Under the pieces are notes generated by a model. It made no database searches. It saw only the letters and a list, made by a program, of their open reading frames with translations, and was not told where the DNA came from. A DNA stretch of 36,358 nt from Paraglomus occultum. Its lineage: Eukaryota > Glomeromycota > Glomeromycetes > Paraglomerales > Paraglomeraceae. The position numbers and the translations under genes were made by a program. Numbering within the stretch: position 1 is the stretch's first letter; each line of letters opens with the position of its first letter. Shown piece by piece: positions 15,484 through 26,872 of this stretch. Where the stretch lies: contig CAJVPJ010000190.1 in assembly GCA_910592205.1 (NCBI GenBank), positions 1 through 36,358 on the forward strand, in the 5' to 3' direction.

Positions 15484-17285
15484 ATGAGTACTCTTGCAAC
15501 AGAGTTTAGAGTTCCCCGGAAGGAAATTCTAACCAAAGACGATTTGGAAAAGTTTCACGAATCAGAAACGTATGAGGAATTTCTCAATTTCATTGTAAAA
15601 CTTAACAATTCCGTCAAAGGTCTCCCACTAAGTGCTGAATGTCACGTATCCCAAGTGAGTGATTATCTGGTTCTAAAGCCTGAGTTTGATATATTTGCGT
15701 GTATTATGTGCACAGGGTTGAATTGCGGGGGAAATGGTATTGCTAATGATGATTTTCGAAACATTTTACAATCAATTCTCTTAATTTCGCATTTTACTTA
15801 GGTAGTTCAACATATGCTCGAAGTATTAGACATAGTAAACTCGTATTGTGATGAAATACCACCAATTAACAATAATCAAAGCCGTTATGGCAACCCAGCT
15901 TTTCGTGACCTTTATGATCGAATCGCAAAGGTACGTTCTTCTCATCAATTCAATAACGTTAACAACGTCAACCACACAATACAAGACATCGTGTCCAATA
16001 CTCCAACACGAGCCCTTGGCCTTGCATGTGTTTGGATTTCCCGTATATCTAATGGATCGCCTAATCTTTAGAATGCAGACGAATTACACGAGAATCTCTT
16101 TTTACCCCAAGCGGCAATACAAGAGGTGTCTCGGTATTTCATTGAGAGTTGGGGAAACAAGAAAAGAATCGACTATGGCACCGGACATGAAGCAAATTTT
16201 GCTGCTTGGCTGTAAGTAGAAATAAAAGATATTGTTGTGCATGGACGCTGAACGGTATAGATGCGGAATGCTATCAACCACAAACGGAGGCTAACGCTAA
16301 AATTGTTATTGTAGATTATGTTTTGACAAGCTGGGATTAATTGGCCCAGATGATCATGTTGCGCTTGTATTAAAAGTATTTCAAAAGTAAGGACGGTTCA
16401 TTGTGGCCCTTGTATTTTGCGATGGATAAAAATTCTGGAATTTACTCTTTTTTTGATCTGTTATGACCTGGATTTTATCAAGATACATTGACATAATGCG
16501 TAATCTACAATTCAAATATTGGCTCGAACCAGCGGGTTCCCACGGCGTTTGGGGTTTGGATGACTATCATTTTTTACCTTTTATGTTTGGATCTGCTCAG
16601 CTAACAGGTATGTTTGCAAACGAATAACCATTTTCTGCTATACCTGGCTAATCGCTTTTATCTCTTGCTTTGTTTTAGGACACAAATACATTCGACCAAA
16701 GTCTATTCATGATACTGATACTGTTGATGAATATTCAAAAGATTTCATGTATCTGGCTTGTATAAAGTTTATCAATTCAGTAAGTGTCCGTTTTGTTTGC
16801 GAATATTATAGTTCGGATGAGCAAGTTTTGTTCAACCACCAATTTTGCAGGTGAAAACTGAATCGCTACGCTGGAGTTCTCCAATGATTGATGATATATC
16901 GGGAGTGAGGTTTGTACCAAATGACTAGTTGTTTTTATCAATTCAATCTCCCATTCTCTATCATCATGCTTATCGATTCATTATTCTTTCATGATCGTTC
17001 AGAACGTGGGCAAAGATAAATGAAGGAATGATCAAAATGTACAAAGGGGAGGTCCTGAGCAAACTTCCGATAATGCAACATTTCATGTTTGGATCGCTCA
17101 TACGCTTTGAAGGCAGTGGGGCTACCTTGGGTGTAGCTGAGGATGAGGAAGATGAATATAATCATATGCATGTACACGCATTTGGACAAGAGTTTCCTGA
17201 ATGCTGCGGTATAAGAGTACCCAGTGCGATTGGAGCGAGAATTGTTGCAGGACAAGGAGTACCTAGAAGATTACCATTTGATTAA
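15484..17285 (+). CDS. Serine/threonine-protein phosphatase 2A activator (PTPA/Rrd family)
   Basis: Eight exons: 15484-15654, 15802-15930, 16072-16211, 16315-16386, 16483-16607, 16679-16779, 16851-16909 and 17003-17285, giving 359 residues, within the usual range. PTPA/Rrd proteins activate PP2A-like catalytic subunits; the yeast members have also been reported to act as peptidyl-prolyl isomerases. Diagnostic segments are [42 protein letters not shown] followed by [35 protein letters not shown] and [12 protein letters not shown] with QHFMFGSL. The start is the first ATG of the open frame and gives a normal N-terminus. Intron 7 uses a GTTTGT donor, weaker than the others. An AATAAA at about 17432 may be the poly(A) signal. 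The acidic [10 protein letters not shown] tail lies just before the conserved C-terminal AIGA segment. Confidence 0.95.
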
Positions 17286-18575
17286 CATTTCGATGGCGTG
17301 GCTTTTATAATACTGTCGCTGTTTGTTGCTGTTTTAACTGTTGCTGTTTGTAACCGTTGCTGTTGTTGTCGCTGTTATTTAAAATTTCCGTTTGAATACG
17401 TTTATGCACGTACATGTAAAGTTTTCCTAATAATAAAGATTAGAGTCCAGGCTTATCCACCTGTAATAACCAAAGTCACAAGACTCGACTGGGAATGAGC
17501 CCATTTCCATTGATTTCGTTTCGACAACACAATCGGAACAATACATCTCTGAATATGAATACAATTACCACATTGTTATAACATTTATATCGAGTGATAA
17601 CTTTACTATACACAGAAACAGAGTAAACAACTGATCACAATATACACAATGAAATCGATTTTACTAATTCAAATCACTTTGTAAAACTTTATACACAGAA
17701 GGAAAAAAAAAAAGCAAAAAAAAAAAAGTTGAAAAGTAAAAAAAAATACAGAATAAACCACCATTCTCGTGAAATCAAGGCTTATGTCATTGCAATGTTT
17801 TTTGTCTCCTTTTTATAATGAAAAATGGATTGTGCTTATGAAATGGGTTGTATAATTTTAAAAGGAGAAATATTCATGAATTTAAAAAAAGTCCGATATC
17901 CCAAAGAATCAATTTTTATGATCATAAACAGAAAGTTTTTAAGGAAGACTGTATAAATGTAATGTGGAAAATATCAGGAAGTTCCGCCCACCTGATTGAA
18001 CTGAGAATTCTATTAATCTCAGTTCAGCTTAAGTACTTACTAATATCATATGTACAACATATGGCAATCGAATATGAAATCTTAAAGTGCCAAATTCAAA
18101 GTTTTTCTTTGCAGAAATATCTGGATGAGAAATTCAAAGGCATAGGTAAAGGAAGTTTTTCTTTTGTTTGAGATGAAATAGAGAGTAATGAGATTATAAA
18201 GAGTAATGAGATAAATGAACCAGTAATGAGAATATTATAAAGAGTAATGAGACAAACAAAGAGTAATGAGACGAACAAAGAGTAATGAGAAAAACAAAGA
18301 GTAATGAGACGAACAGAGTAATGAGAAATTATAAGAGTAATGAGATGTAATAGAGAAACAATAAAATAAGTGAAAGTTATGAGATGAATGAAAGAGTAAT
18401 GAGATCAAATAAAAAGAGAAAGAAAAAGAGTAATGAGAAGAAAAAACTAAAAGAAAAAAGCACTACATAGGTGTTTTCGTTTTTTGCGACATATTTTGTT
18501 GTTATACGATAATCTCAACGATGAGTTTATAATGTTTGATTTGTAAAGAAACAGCGGTGGAATTGATTGTGAAAA
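17286..18575. other. Intergenic between convergent PTPA and F-box genes
   Basis: No gene is seen. It holds A-rich runs (17700-17750), the AGTAATGAGA minisatellite (listed separately) and a possible AATAAA for PTPA at 17432-17437. A 107-codon frame at 17848-18171 is Lys/Ile-rich, lacks recognisable motifs and runs into the repeat; I do not call it. Confidence 0.5.
18176..18440. repeat. AGTAATGAGA minisatellite
   Basis: About 11-12 copies of the core AGTAATGAGA (usually AGAGTAATGAGA) are separated by 5-12 nt A-rich spacers such as CAAACAA, CGAACAA and AAAACAA, for a period of about 17-22 nt in the tight part. Spacers are related rather than unique, so this is a degenerate tandem repeat. Confidence 0.85.
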
Positions 18576-21500
18576 TCAAGGTCTGTTGTGCGAAGAAGCA
18601 GAGCTTGTTGTTCCGATCCTATTGAATACGTTGTTTCCACCGTTCAAATTGTTGGTGCCAATAGGATTTCCATTGATATTGTTGTTAACATTGTTACTGT
18701 TGTTACTGTTGTTACTGTTGTTATTGCTGTTACTGGTGGCGTTGTTACTCGTATTGACATTGGTAACAACGTTGGCAGTGTTGGTATTGGTATTGGTATT
18801 GGTATTGTTGTTATTGTTGGTATTGTTCTGACTATCATCGTCGTCCTCGTCTTCTTCGCTGAATCGCTCTCGATCAGCCACACACAACGAACTCTTACTG
18901 ATAACACCAGTCTTAACATCTCTTATCAGATCGACAACTTGGTTTACAATGTCTGCGGGATTTATGCCAGATTCTACGTCATCCACGTACGCTTTGTACA
19001 AGTTTGATACTTTATATATAGTCATGATCTCGTACGAAGCACGAAGGAAGAAATCGGCTTCTTCGTCCAAATCTGTAAATAAGGCTTGGAAACGAGGATC
19101 CTCTTTGATTCTAAAAGAGGCATAAATATGAGAACTAGTCGCATCACACGCATACCATGAAAACGTAATGTTTCAGTCATCATGACACGTTTCTTACCTT
19201 GCCTGAATATCTTCCTTGCGCTTCTCATGCTCCATAGTCTTTGCTCGACGCTCAATGAATGGAACTAGTTCGCTAAATGGTAACTGTGTCTCATCATAGA
19301 TCCATGCCTGTGCCAACTGATTGAATGAGAACCACTCGTTACCCGCGATCCATCTCACTCTTTGCGCAAAGCTACTATTGTTTTCGTTCGGTCTCTTGAT
19401 CAGTGATTTGTTCCAATATGTCAATGGTAATTTTGCCACTTTTGCTGCCCTGTCAACCATCTCGAGGCGAGATATTCTGATTCGCTCACATTCTTTAATC
19501 TTCTCGATTGCCGAGTCGAGTTCAGGATCACTTATATAGTAATTTACGTCCGATGAATGGGAATAGTCAAACATAAAGCGATTGTTGCACGTTATATAAA
19601 GGTCGGTTGGGAATTCGCCCACGCATGCACGATAATGTTCGCGTGCCGAGAAAGTAATTAGGTCGAGGGAGAATGTCGGAATTTCGTTGAGGAGGCGTTG
19701 CATAAAGCATTCCGCACGTGCAACATAACGAGCTGCTATACGTTTGGGAACTTTGTTGTCTGTATTGATCGAGTTGAAACATACGAAGCAAACGATACGT
19801 GTAAATATGATTATAATTTTAAGATTGATCACGTGAACAACCACGTGTGCATATCACTTGAACTTACATCTTGCAGCACAATTGTAGACTTCCTTTGCTT
19901 CAGGACTTGCTAAAAAGTCAGGACCTTGGTAATGTATGTATAAGTACGTTCTTAGTTCTTTGTCAAGCCATGCTCGTCTGCGTAGTTCATTGTTAGCCTT
20001 TAAAATGTCTCTAAATGCATCTAAAAAGAAAACGAGTGAATTTGTAAGATACTTGAAAGATACTTGAAAGATACTGAAAGATACTTGGACGTTTAGCATA
20101 CACAATATATATACAGAGACACAAATCAACTATTACTAGTACCACTTACATTCGAGACATCCACAGCAACCTTCTTCAGTTGAACAAACAAACCCGTTAC
20201 AATTTTTAATAAAGTCCTCATAATCTGCATACATCTTTTTCAAATGCCCAGCAGGTTCAACCATTTTCAAGCAAGTGGACAACCCCTTCATCCAGAATAT
20301 AACTCTGTTTCTCATTCTTCGTTTCAAGTTAGTCTCATAGACGTTTTTCAGTTCCTCAATTGCATCCTTCAACTCGGTGTAATGCCAATCAATAGTTCCC
20401 TTTAACTTTTTCTCTAACAGCTGCCTTCTCCACGTCTCTTGTTTCTTGATCTCAGCCATGTCCGTACGTAACCACTCTTGACGCTTGCGCACTCGAGCGA
20501 GATATAATTCTCCACATCGTTCTGGTGGGGGCTTTTTTCCTCGACGAGCCCACCATTCTTTGGCATCACGAAGGAATTTCTGTGGGTCCAGATCGCATAA
20601 AAGAAAATCGTCCTTTGATATAGACGTACTCCAAGCGTTTTTTACAGATTCATCAAAGATATGCTCTCGATCGAAGAATGAAAGAATTTCTTCTATGGTA
20701 CGATCGATGGTGAATACGGGCGGAAAAAATATCGAGGACGAAGAAGCTGAAGAAGGCGTAAATGATAAGGGCAGTGAAGATGAGTTCAATGATGACAATG
20801 CATATGAAGGTGAATATGGCGGTATGGATGAAACATAATCTCTGCTATTAATTCCATTGCCGCCAAGGACGTAATCGTCATATATCCGACGTGTCTTCAA
20901 ATCAAGTGTGGCGCGCAGTTTTTCCGCTTGAATGCCATGCTCCTGATATAAACGTTTATTGATTTCGTTGAGTCTCTCGTGTCGTGGAACTACGATTACT
21001 TCTAAATCATGGATGATATCTTCAAGGGATTTACGGGTTGCTTTGGCTTTTGCAATTAGTTCTGCTGATGAGGACGAAGAAGACGAGGAAGCGTCGAGTG
21101 ACATCCTTAGACGCTTTCTGGCCAAACTATTGTTGGTCTTGTTAGAAATGTACTGATCGGTCAAGAAGTGAGTTAGTAACATGTTTCTGAACGCCAGGGA
21201 ATGTGATACACAACTTTTACATAAACTCACCTCTAGGATCTCCAACTTTAGTTCCTTGGGAAACCACCATTCATCCATAGTATTCGTCTCTGGCTTCAAG
21301 TTTAAAACCCTAAAGCATGTAAGCACAGCCTGAGACCTCTCGCTGTGCGCCTCATCTTGTTCTCGGTGCTTTTTCTTCCGCTTCCTGATTTCGTGTTGAA
21401 ATTTCGTTGCTTGACGTTCAGATACTTGACGATCCAACTGCATTTTGGTGGCAGAAGGATGTCTTTGTTTGCGTAGATAGTCGAGGTGAGCGCGCAAATA

Positions 21501-23715
21501 AAACGTACACGTCATTCCGAGATCGTATACGTATGTTTTCCATGGCTGAAAAGAACAGGTAATATATTATGACAAGGAAAATAAGAAAAGTTTCCGCGTG
21601 CCAGGTTTGATTGATTCATACCTTCAATACGTCAACTTCCTTTGCAGACAGAGCGAAAGAACTCAAGGCACTTTTGTTTACCAATTGACGAGCTATGCAA
21701 AACCTACACAATCGAACCTCCCATACAGGAATAGGATCGCCATGTTTGCCACAGATTGTGCATACTTCTGTGACGTAGAATTTGTACGTTTCGACAAACT
21801 AGTTGGCAAAGCAGAGATGATGATGTATGAGGGAAAAGACACTAGGTTTGAACATGTAACAAGTAATAAATTAAGACAATTACCTGGACCTATTTGCAAG
21901 ATTGGCGCAATGAATAATTTACAAGGTTAATATCTTGATTCGCCAGGCTTTCGTTTCGTTTGACTGCAATCGTTGACTTACCTTCCAATCACGCACAGCA
22001 AGGCCACCTTTACGGTCGCGCCCGTATTTTCCGTTTCCAATCCACATTGGAGCATGCAACAGGAATTCGTCGCCGTCTTCATCGTTAGGTTTCACTGGGC
22101 GATACATGTGAACTAACCTGTTATACAATTCACGATATGGGCTATGCGGACCACGGATAAGTTGGCAGAGCTGTCTTGAAACGCGCTCCATAGTTGCAAG
22201 CGAAGGACCTGAAACAAATCAAGAAGGAGTTATTATGTGACCCGGATCGACAGTCGACAATTTATACAATACATACCATCTACAATAACCGTTGCGCGAG
22301 TGATTGGCAATAAACGATAACGATACGTTAGTAACAATTACGTAATACGCGATCGCAGGCTATGGCAATCTTTGAGCAATTTCTAAAGGTACTCTTGCTG
22401 CCTCGTAAATTCTCATTGAATACTCACCCAAAAATTCTAACAAATAAACCACCAAATCAACAGGCATTCTTGTCAAGTGGCTCGCGACTATTGCAGAATC
22501 TTGGCTTTTCACCTCTTCTTTTTCAAATTCATTTGAAAATTTTAATTTCTTTTCACAGTGTGCTGTCTTGACTACAACTTGCTGGCCGATTTGTTCCTTT
22601 TCAAGCTTACTAATCGGTCTCTGTATTGAAAGGCTGGTGTTGACACTATTGACGTTGGCATTCACACTGGTATTGACGTTGGCATTCACACTGGTACTGA
22701 CGTTGGCATTAACATTGACATTGGTACTGACGTTGGCATTGACATTGGTATTGATGTTGGCATTAACATCGGTATTGATGTTGACATTGGTATTGATGTT
22801 GGCATTAACATTGACGTTGGCATTGACATTTGCATTAATGTGGCCATTGTTGTTGGCATTACTATTGGTGACATTGGCATTAGCGTAAGCGCTAGAGTTC
22901 GTGCTGATACGCGCATTGTTCACATGAGAATTGGCGTGAGCGCTGGTAAGAGTGTTGTTGACACGAGCGCCATTGGTCTGAACATTGGCACGAAGAACGT
23001 TGTTGGGACGAACGTTGGCACGAACGTTGGCACGAACATTCGTGTGAGAATTGACATGAGCATTGGCACGAACATTGGTATGAGCGTTGGCATGAGAATT
23101 GGCATGAGAATTGGCATGAGAGTTGGCACGAACGTTGGTGTGAGCGTTGGCATGAGAATTGGCATGGGCACTGGCATGGGTACTGGCACGAACGTTGGTG
23201 TGAGCGTTGGCATGGGCACTGGCATGGGCACTGGCATGAGCGTTGGTGTGAGCATTGGCATGAGCGTTGGTGTGAGCATTGGCATGAGCGTTGGTGTGAG
23301 CATCGGCATGGGCACTGGCATGGGCACTAGAGTGAGAGCTTGTACGAGCATTGGTTCGAGCACCGGCATGGGCACCCGCATGATGAGAACGCGAATGAGC
23401 TGAAGGCGAATGAGATGACACTGAAGACTTGCATCCGCAAACGCCTCCTGATTTGATATTCGAGACTACTTTATCCGATCGCTGTTTTCGCACTGGTGAT
23501 GTTACGGTAGCGGCCGGCGAGGTGGAACTGGAAATGTTAGACGTCGACGTGCTGTTAGAAGCACTCCTGGAAGCACTACCAATGCCAGTGTTACTCGCGC
23601 CTGCCTTGCGATCCTTTAAATCGGAAATTCTAGCCGAGCGACGAAGTGGACGAGCAATCTGTTTTCCGTTCTGTTGTCCATTGCGTGTAGTAGATGTTGA
23701 TAATGATGTTGTCAT
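18576..23715 (-). CDS. F-box-like protein with C4 zinc ribbon, His/Ala and Asn repeats
   Basis: Eight exons: 23715-22428, 22208-21982, 21798-21622, 21545-21231, 21152-20150, 20020-19868, 19759-19198 and 19110-18576, giving 1419 residues. In order: a basic Ser/Thr/Arg-rich N-terminus; a His/Ala tract (about 102-261); an Asn/Val tract (about 276-357); an F-box-like motif starting LTRMPVDLVVYLLEFLG and ending MERVSRQL across intron 1 (about 414-445); a zinc ribbon with C518, C521, C536 and C539 after FYVTEV; Lys/Arg/Glu-rich probable coiled coils; a CNGFVCSTEEGCCGC cluster near 985-1001; a conserved-looking globular part; then an acidic stretch and poly-Asn tail in the last exon. A role as an SCF ubiquitin-ligase substrate receptor is inferred from the F-box only. 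The start is the first ATG of the frame. No exact family is recognised for the C-terminal half. Confidence 0.8.
18690..18840. repeat. Coding trinucleotide repeat (Asn/Thr-rich tail of F-box protein)
   Basis: On the plus strand this is a GTT/ATT/GGT-rich run (for example TTGGTATTGGTATT). On the coding minus strand it encodes Asn runs and N-T-N-T-N-T. It lies in the last exon, close to the stop, and is open in several other frames as expected of a simple repeat. Confidence 0.8.
22645..23412. repeat. In-frame 6/12/24-bp minisatellite inside F-box gene exon 1
   Basis: Imperfect tandem hexamers such as GGCATG, GGCACT and GGTGTG build 12-bp and, around 23230-23310, nearly perfect 24-bp repeats. 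On the coding strand the 22930-23412 part encodes A-H-A-N / A-H-T-N units and the 22645-22890 part encodes N-A-N-V / N-T-N-V units. The multiple-of-three period keeps the frame open whatever the copy number, and also opens long spurious frames on both strands. Confidence 0.9.
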
Positions 23716-24480
23716 GGTAAGCACTGTCGTAACAACAAATAAGAGTACTCGTTACAAATACACAAGTAAGAGTTATTTGTAACCGCCTGATCTATGTATC
23801 TGTGGCTTTTTTGGTCGTCTTTCTGTCTTTTGGTGATAATCAGAGTTCTTTTTAAATTGAGAAAAAACAAATAATCAAGGTTAAATTCTGACAAGTTGTG
23901 TCTATTGGTTCTATTTTTTTGATCGATTCACGCTGCGACGAGGAAAAGGTAAAGGTGAGTGAAAGAGAGCACGAGAAAAAGATGCGATATATGTGATATA
24001 GGTAAATACGGTGCAAGCATACGAGTATTCCGATGTGAATGTTGTTCCGGGTTGTTTGAATTGATATCGTTTGTGATATAGTGGTGTACGCGAGATACGG
24101 GAGGGGAAAGAGAAGGGGGGAAAAGAAAAATAAACCGTGAGTATTTGTGTAAGACGCGGCATTGTTTGTTGCGCGTTCCGGTGAATACGAGTTGTTGTTT
24201 ACTTGTAGTAAAACGCGCCCGTGTTCTCGAACATGGCAACATTTATTCTGTTTGGGATACCACCGTTTAAAACGACCGTTTTTTCAAAACAGACACTATA
24301 ATTTTTTTTCAAACAGAGGCCACGTTCGGTAACGTTTGTTCTGAAATGGTGTGTTTCCGGGGACTGGTTTTCCTTGACCTCTGGTTTCTTACCTTGTATA
24401 TGTGAATATAACCCTCTCCACATTCACCACACTGCGGTTCGTAAAAGATGCTAGTGTAGGAGAGTGTATCAAGTTTGCGA

Positions 24481-24620
24481 GGTGGGGGGGGGGGGAAATG
24501 GGACGTGGTAAGGGGAGGGGAGGTGATGGAGGGAGGAGGAGTCGAACAAGGGAGGGAAGGTATAAGAGGTGTAAAGGTATAAATCGGAAAAGGGAAAGAG
24601 GGTAAAAGGAGAAGAGGGTG
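24481..24620 (+). repeat. G-rich tract with a 12-G run
   Basis: A run of about 12 G at 24484-24495 is followed by GGG, GGGG, GGGG and several GG/GGG groups within about 60 bp. This composition could form a G-quadruplex on the plus strand. It sits about 770-900 bp upstream of the F-box gene start. Confidence 0.65.
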
Positions 24621-24914
24621 AGAGGGCAAGTTGGAAAAAATGAATCTAATAATAAATACAAACTAGCGGGCAAAAAAAAATTAATAATAATTTAGGTAAT
24701 AATAATACAGTGTGTATAATTAATATATATTTACAACATATTGTTTCATGTATTTGAGCGTCAATTTATTAGTATTTTTATTGTGTAATTGGGCTGCAGA
24801 CGTATTTTAAATTATTTATACAGAGTCTGATCGCTTTTTTTTTCTCTTTTTTGTTTTGTTTTGATTTTTATTTTTTTATTTATCATTATTATCAAAAAAA
24901 TCATCATCAGCACA

Positions 24915-25140
24915 GAGCGATGATGTTGTTGATGTTGATGTTGATGTTGATGCTGTTGTTGTTGATGTTGTTAATGTTATTATTAGCATCGCATCGTTAA
25001 TAGTAATAATAATATTATTATCGTTGTTATTGCTGTTGTTATTACTGTTGTTGTTGTTGTTAATGTTGTTGTTGTTGTTGCTAATGTTACTGTTGCTAAT
25101 ATTACTGTTGTTACTGTTAATGTTACTGTTACTGTCGTAT
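24915..25140. repeat. Interrupted GTT/GAT/ATT trinucleotide repeat
   Basis: The run contains GTTGATGTTGATGTT, GTTGTTGTTGTTG and related triplets. Its minus-strand reading is a 91-codon Asn/Ser-rich frame (24876-25151) with no flanking coding exon that I can support, so it is listed as a repeat. Confidence 0.75.
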
Positions 25141-25324
25141 TGCATTTGCATTTCGATGGCGTATTTTGATTAATGAAGACAAACATATTGAGGAGTGCAT
25201 CTGCGTTGCATCGCAATACATAAAAAATAAAAATATCGGCAGCTGATAAAGTACAATGAAATGACTAATCTGAACAATACTACCAGACGCATATACGTTT
25301 GTGCTGTCCTTGTTATCCAGATAG

Positions 25325-25380
25325 ATGTAAGGAGAAAGAGAAGAGGAAGAAGGGAAAAAAGGGAAAAAAGGAAAAAGGGC
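25325..25380. repeat. Polypurine tract
   Basis: About 55 bp of almost pure A and G (AAGAGGAAGAAGGG, GGGAAAAAAGGG) on the plus strand. It could adopt triplex-type structure. No gene evidence. Confidence 0.7.
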
Positions 25381-25452
25381 GTACGATAATGATTGTGGAT
25401 GGCGGTGGCAAAACAACGCAATACTAATGCAATGCAGTTACTGTTGTGTCTG

Positions 25453-25540
25453 GGTTTTGGCTTTGGTTTTGGCTTTGGTTTTGGCTTGGTTTTGGCTTGG
25501 TTTTGGCTTGGCTTTGGCTTTGGTTTAGCTTTGGCTTTGA
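25453..25540. repeat. TTTGGC / TTTTGGCTTGG hexamer-type repeat
   Basis: GGCTTTGGTTTT and GGCTTGGTTTT units repeat for nearly 90 bp. The forward frame would give a Gly/Phe/Leu-rich hydrophobic peptide, but the simple period makes this an artefact of the repeat. Confidence 0.8.
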
Positions 25541-25554
25541 ACGGTTACCTGTTA

Positions 25555-25665
25555 CTGCCTTTTTCTTTCCCTTTTATTCTTTTTATTCTTTTCCTTCTTT
25601 TCCCTCTTATTCTTTCTTTCCCTCCCTCGTTATTCCCTTGTCGTTCATTCCCTTCCCTTCTTGTT
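25555..25665. repeat. Polypyrimidine tract
   Basis: Roughly 110 bp of TTCC/TTCT-rich sequence on the plus strand, opposite in strand sense to the polypurine tract 200 bp upstream. The TTTGGC repeat lies between the two. Confidence 0.7.
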
Positions 25666-26053
25666 TTTCTCATTGTGTGAATGAGCCTGTCTAATCCGTT
25701 AAGCCGTTTAATCCGTCTCTTAATCAGTTGCATTTAGCTTTAGCTTTTTTAATTAACAATAGTTTTTTAGTGAATGCATTGATAGCAAACACGCCAGTAA
25801 TGCAATCAATTATAGTCACCAATCATATCAGACATGGCTTTTTTGTTGTGTTTGTTGATGATACTCGATGGGAGATGGACCCGATATTGGACGACATTCC
25901 TTTTAAAAACCCTCGAACTAATCATAGAAACCCCCTTCGTATTCTTGTCCCGAGTTGCAATATCTGTACTTGTTGCACTGCACCTGTAAATCGCTTTTCC
26001 CTCACTCATTCACACATATGTATTCACTCTTTACGTTCACTGTTCACACTTTG

Positions 26054-26137
26054 CTCTCACTCTTACTCTTACCCTTTGCTCTTACTCTTACCCTCACTCT
26101 TTGCTCTTACTCTTACACTCACTCTTACCCTCACATA
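26054..26137. repeat. CTCTTAC / CTCTTACCCT repeat
   Basis: Tandem copies of CTCTTAC, CTCTTACCCT and CTCACTCTT with a 6-11 bp irregular period. Superficially telomere-like, but the unit does not fit a TTAGGG-type telomere. Confidence 0.75.
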
Positions 26138-26872
26138 CTCGTTCATACATGTTTGCATACTCTTTCTCTGTTGAATCACAACGTATAATAAATAAATAAA
26201 TAAACTTTAAAAAAACTGTATGTGTATTAATGTATTATGATTAATTCACGTGACATACTGTGGGGAATGTATGTAATACTATGTAATACGGAAATCATAT
26301 CAAATTCAAGATGGTGACACCGAGTCACCTGCATTGTTTACTCCACAACGTTACACTATTACAGTGGAGAGGGGAGATGAGTGGATGAAGTGGAGAATAT
26401 GTGGAATATGTAACAATATGTGATTAGGATAAACATATATAAATGAAATATATAATAATATCGTTTATTTACACACCAAAGTATTGCTTTCAAACTATTA
26501 CATACATGTCGATTTTCTTCTCTCATCAATTGTACTCCACACGGCAAGTTCATCATATTCAACTGCTTATCCGCTCACATAAGCAGAGACTATGCCATAT
26601 TCGACCGCATTCGATGTCGCTCTTTTACTTTTACACTGTTAATACTAATGAGAATAGTATTGATTATAAAATTACTCGTGCAAATATAAATATTTGAATA
26701 CTGGCTGCAAAAGCATAAAATTCCATTGCACCGACCACCTAAATATAGCTAATACATTCAAATCATAGTCATCTGACTAAAAATACTATATTTACATGTA
26801 TACGGTTTTTATGTAGTGTAAAGTAAAGCATATATATCATAGTACATTACAGTGTAAGTATAAAGTGCAGTG

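Noticed and set aside
18176-18440. CRISPR-like spaced repeat
   Set aside because: The context is a eukaryotic genome, repeats are 10-12 nt, spacers are short and similar to each other, and there are no cas genes.
18586-19007. Hydrophobic plus-strand frames opposite the F-box last exon
   Set aside because: Mirror frames of an AAC/AAT-rich coding repeat; Leu/Val/Ile runs arise from GTT/ATT codons.
22568-23403. Long plus-strand and alternative minus-strand frames overlapping F-box exon 1 (for example 22840-23403)
   Set aside because: They are by-products of the 6-bp repeat, which leaves several frames open; composition is monotonous (Gly/Met/Thr/Val, Met/Pro/Leu) with no motifs.
24876-25151. 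Asn/Ser-rich minus-strand frame of 91 codons
   Set aside because: Composed of a trinucleotide repeat, with no flanking exon or domain; more likely intergenic microsatellite.
26054-26137. Interstitial telomere repeat
   Set aside because: The CTCTTAC/CTCTTACCCT unit does not match TTAGGG or another known telomere unit with a regular period.
26314-26330. Imperfect palindrome GGTGAC-ACCGA-GTCACC
   Set aside because: A 6-bp stem is expected by chance in 36 kb and there is no terminator or operator context.
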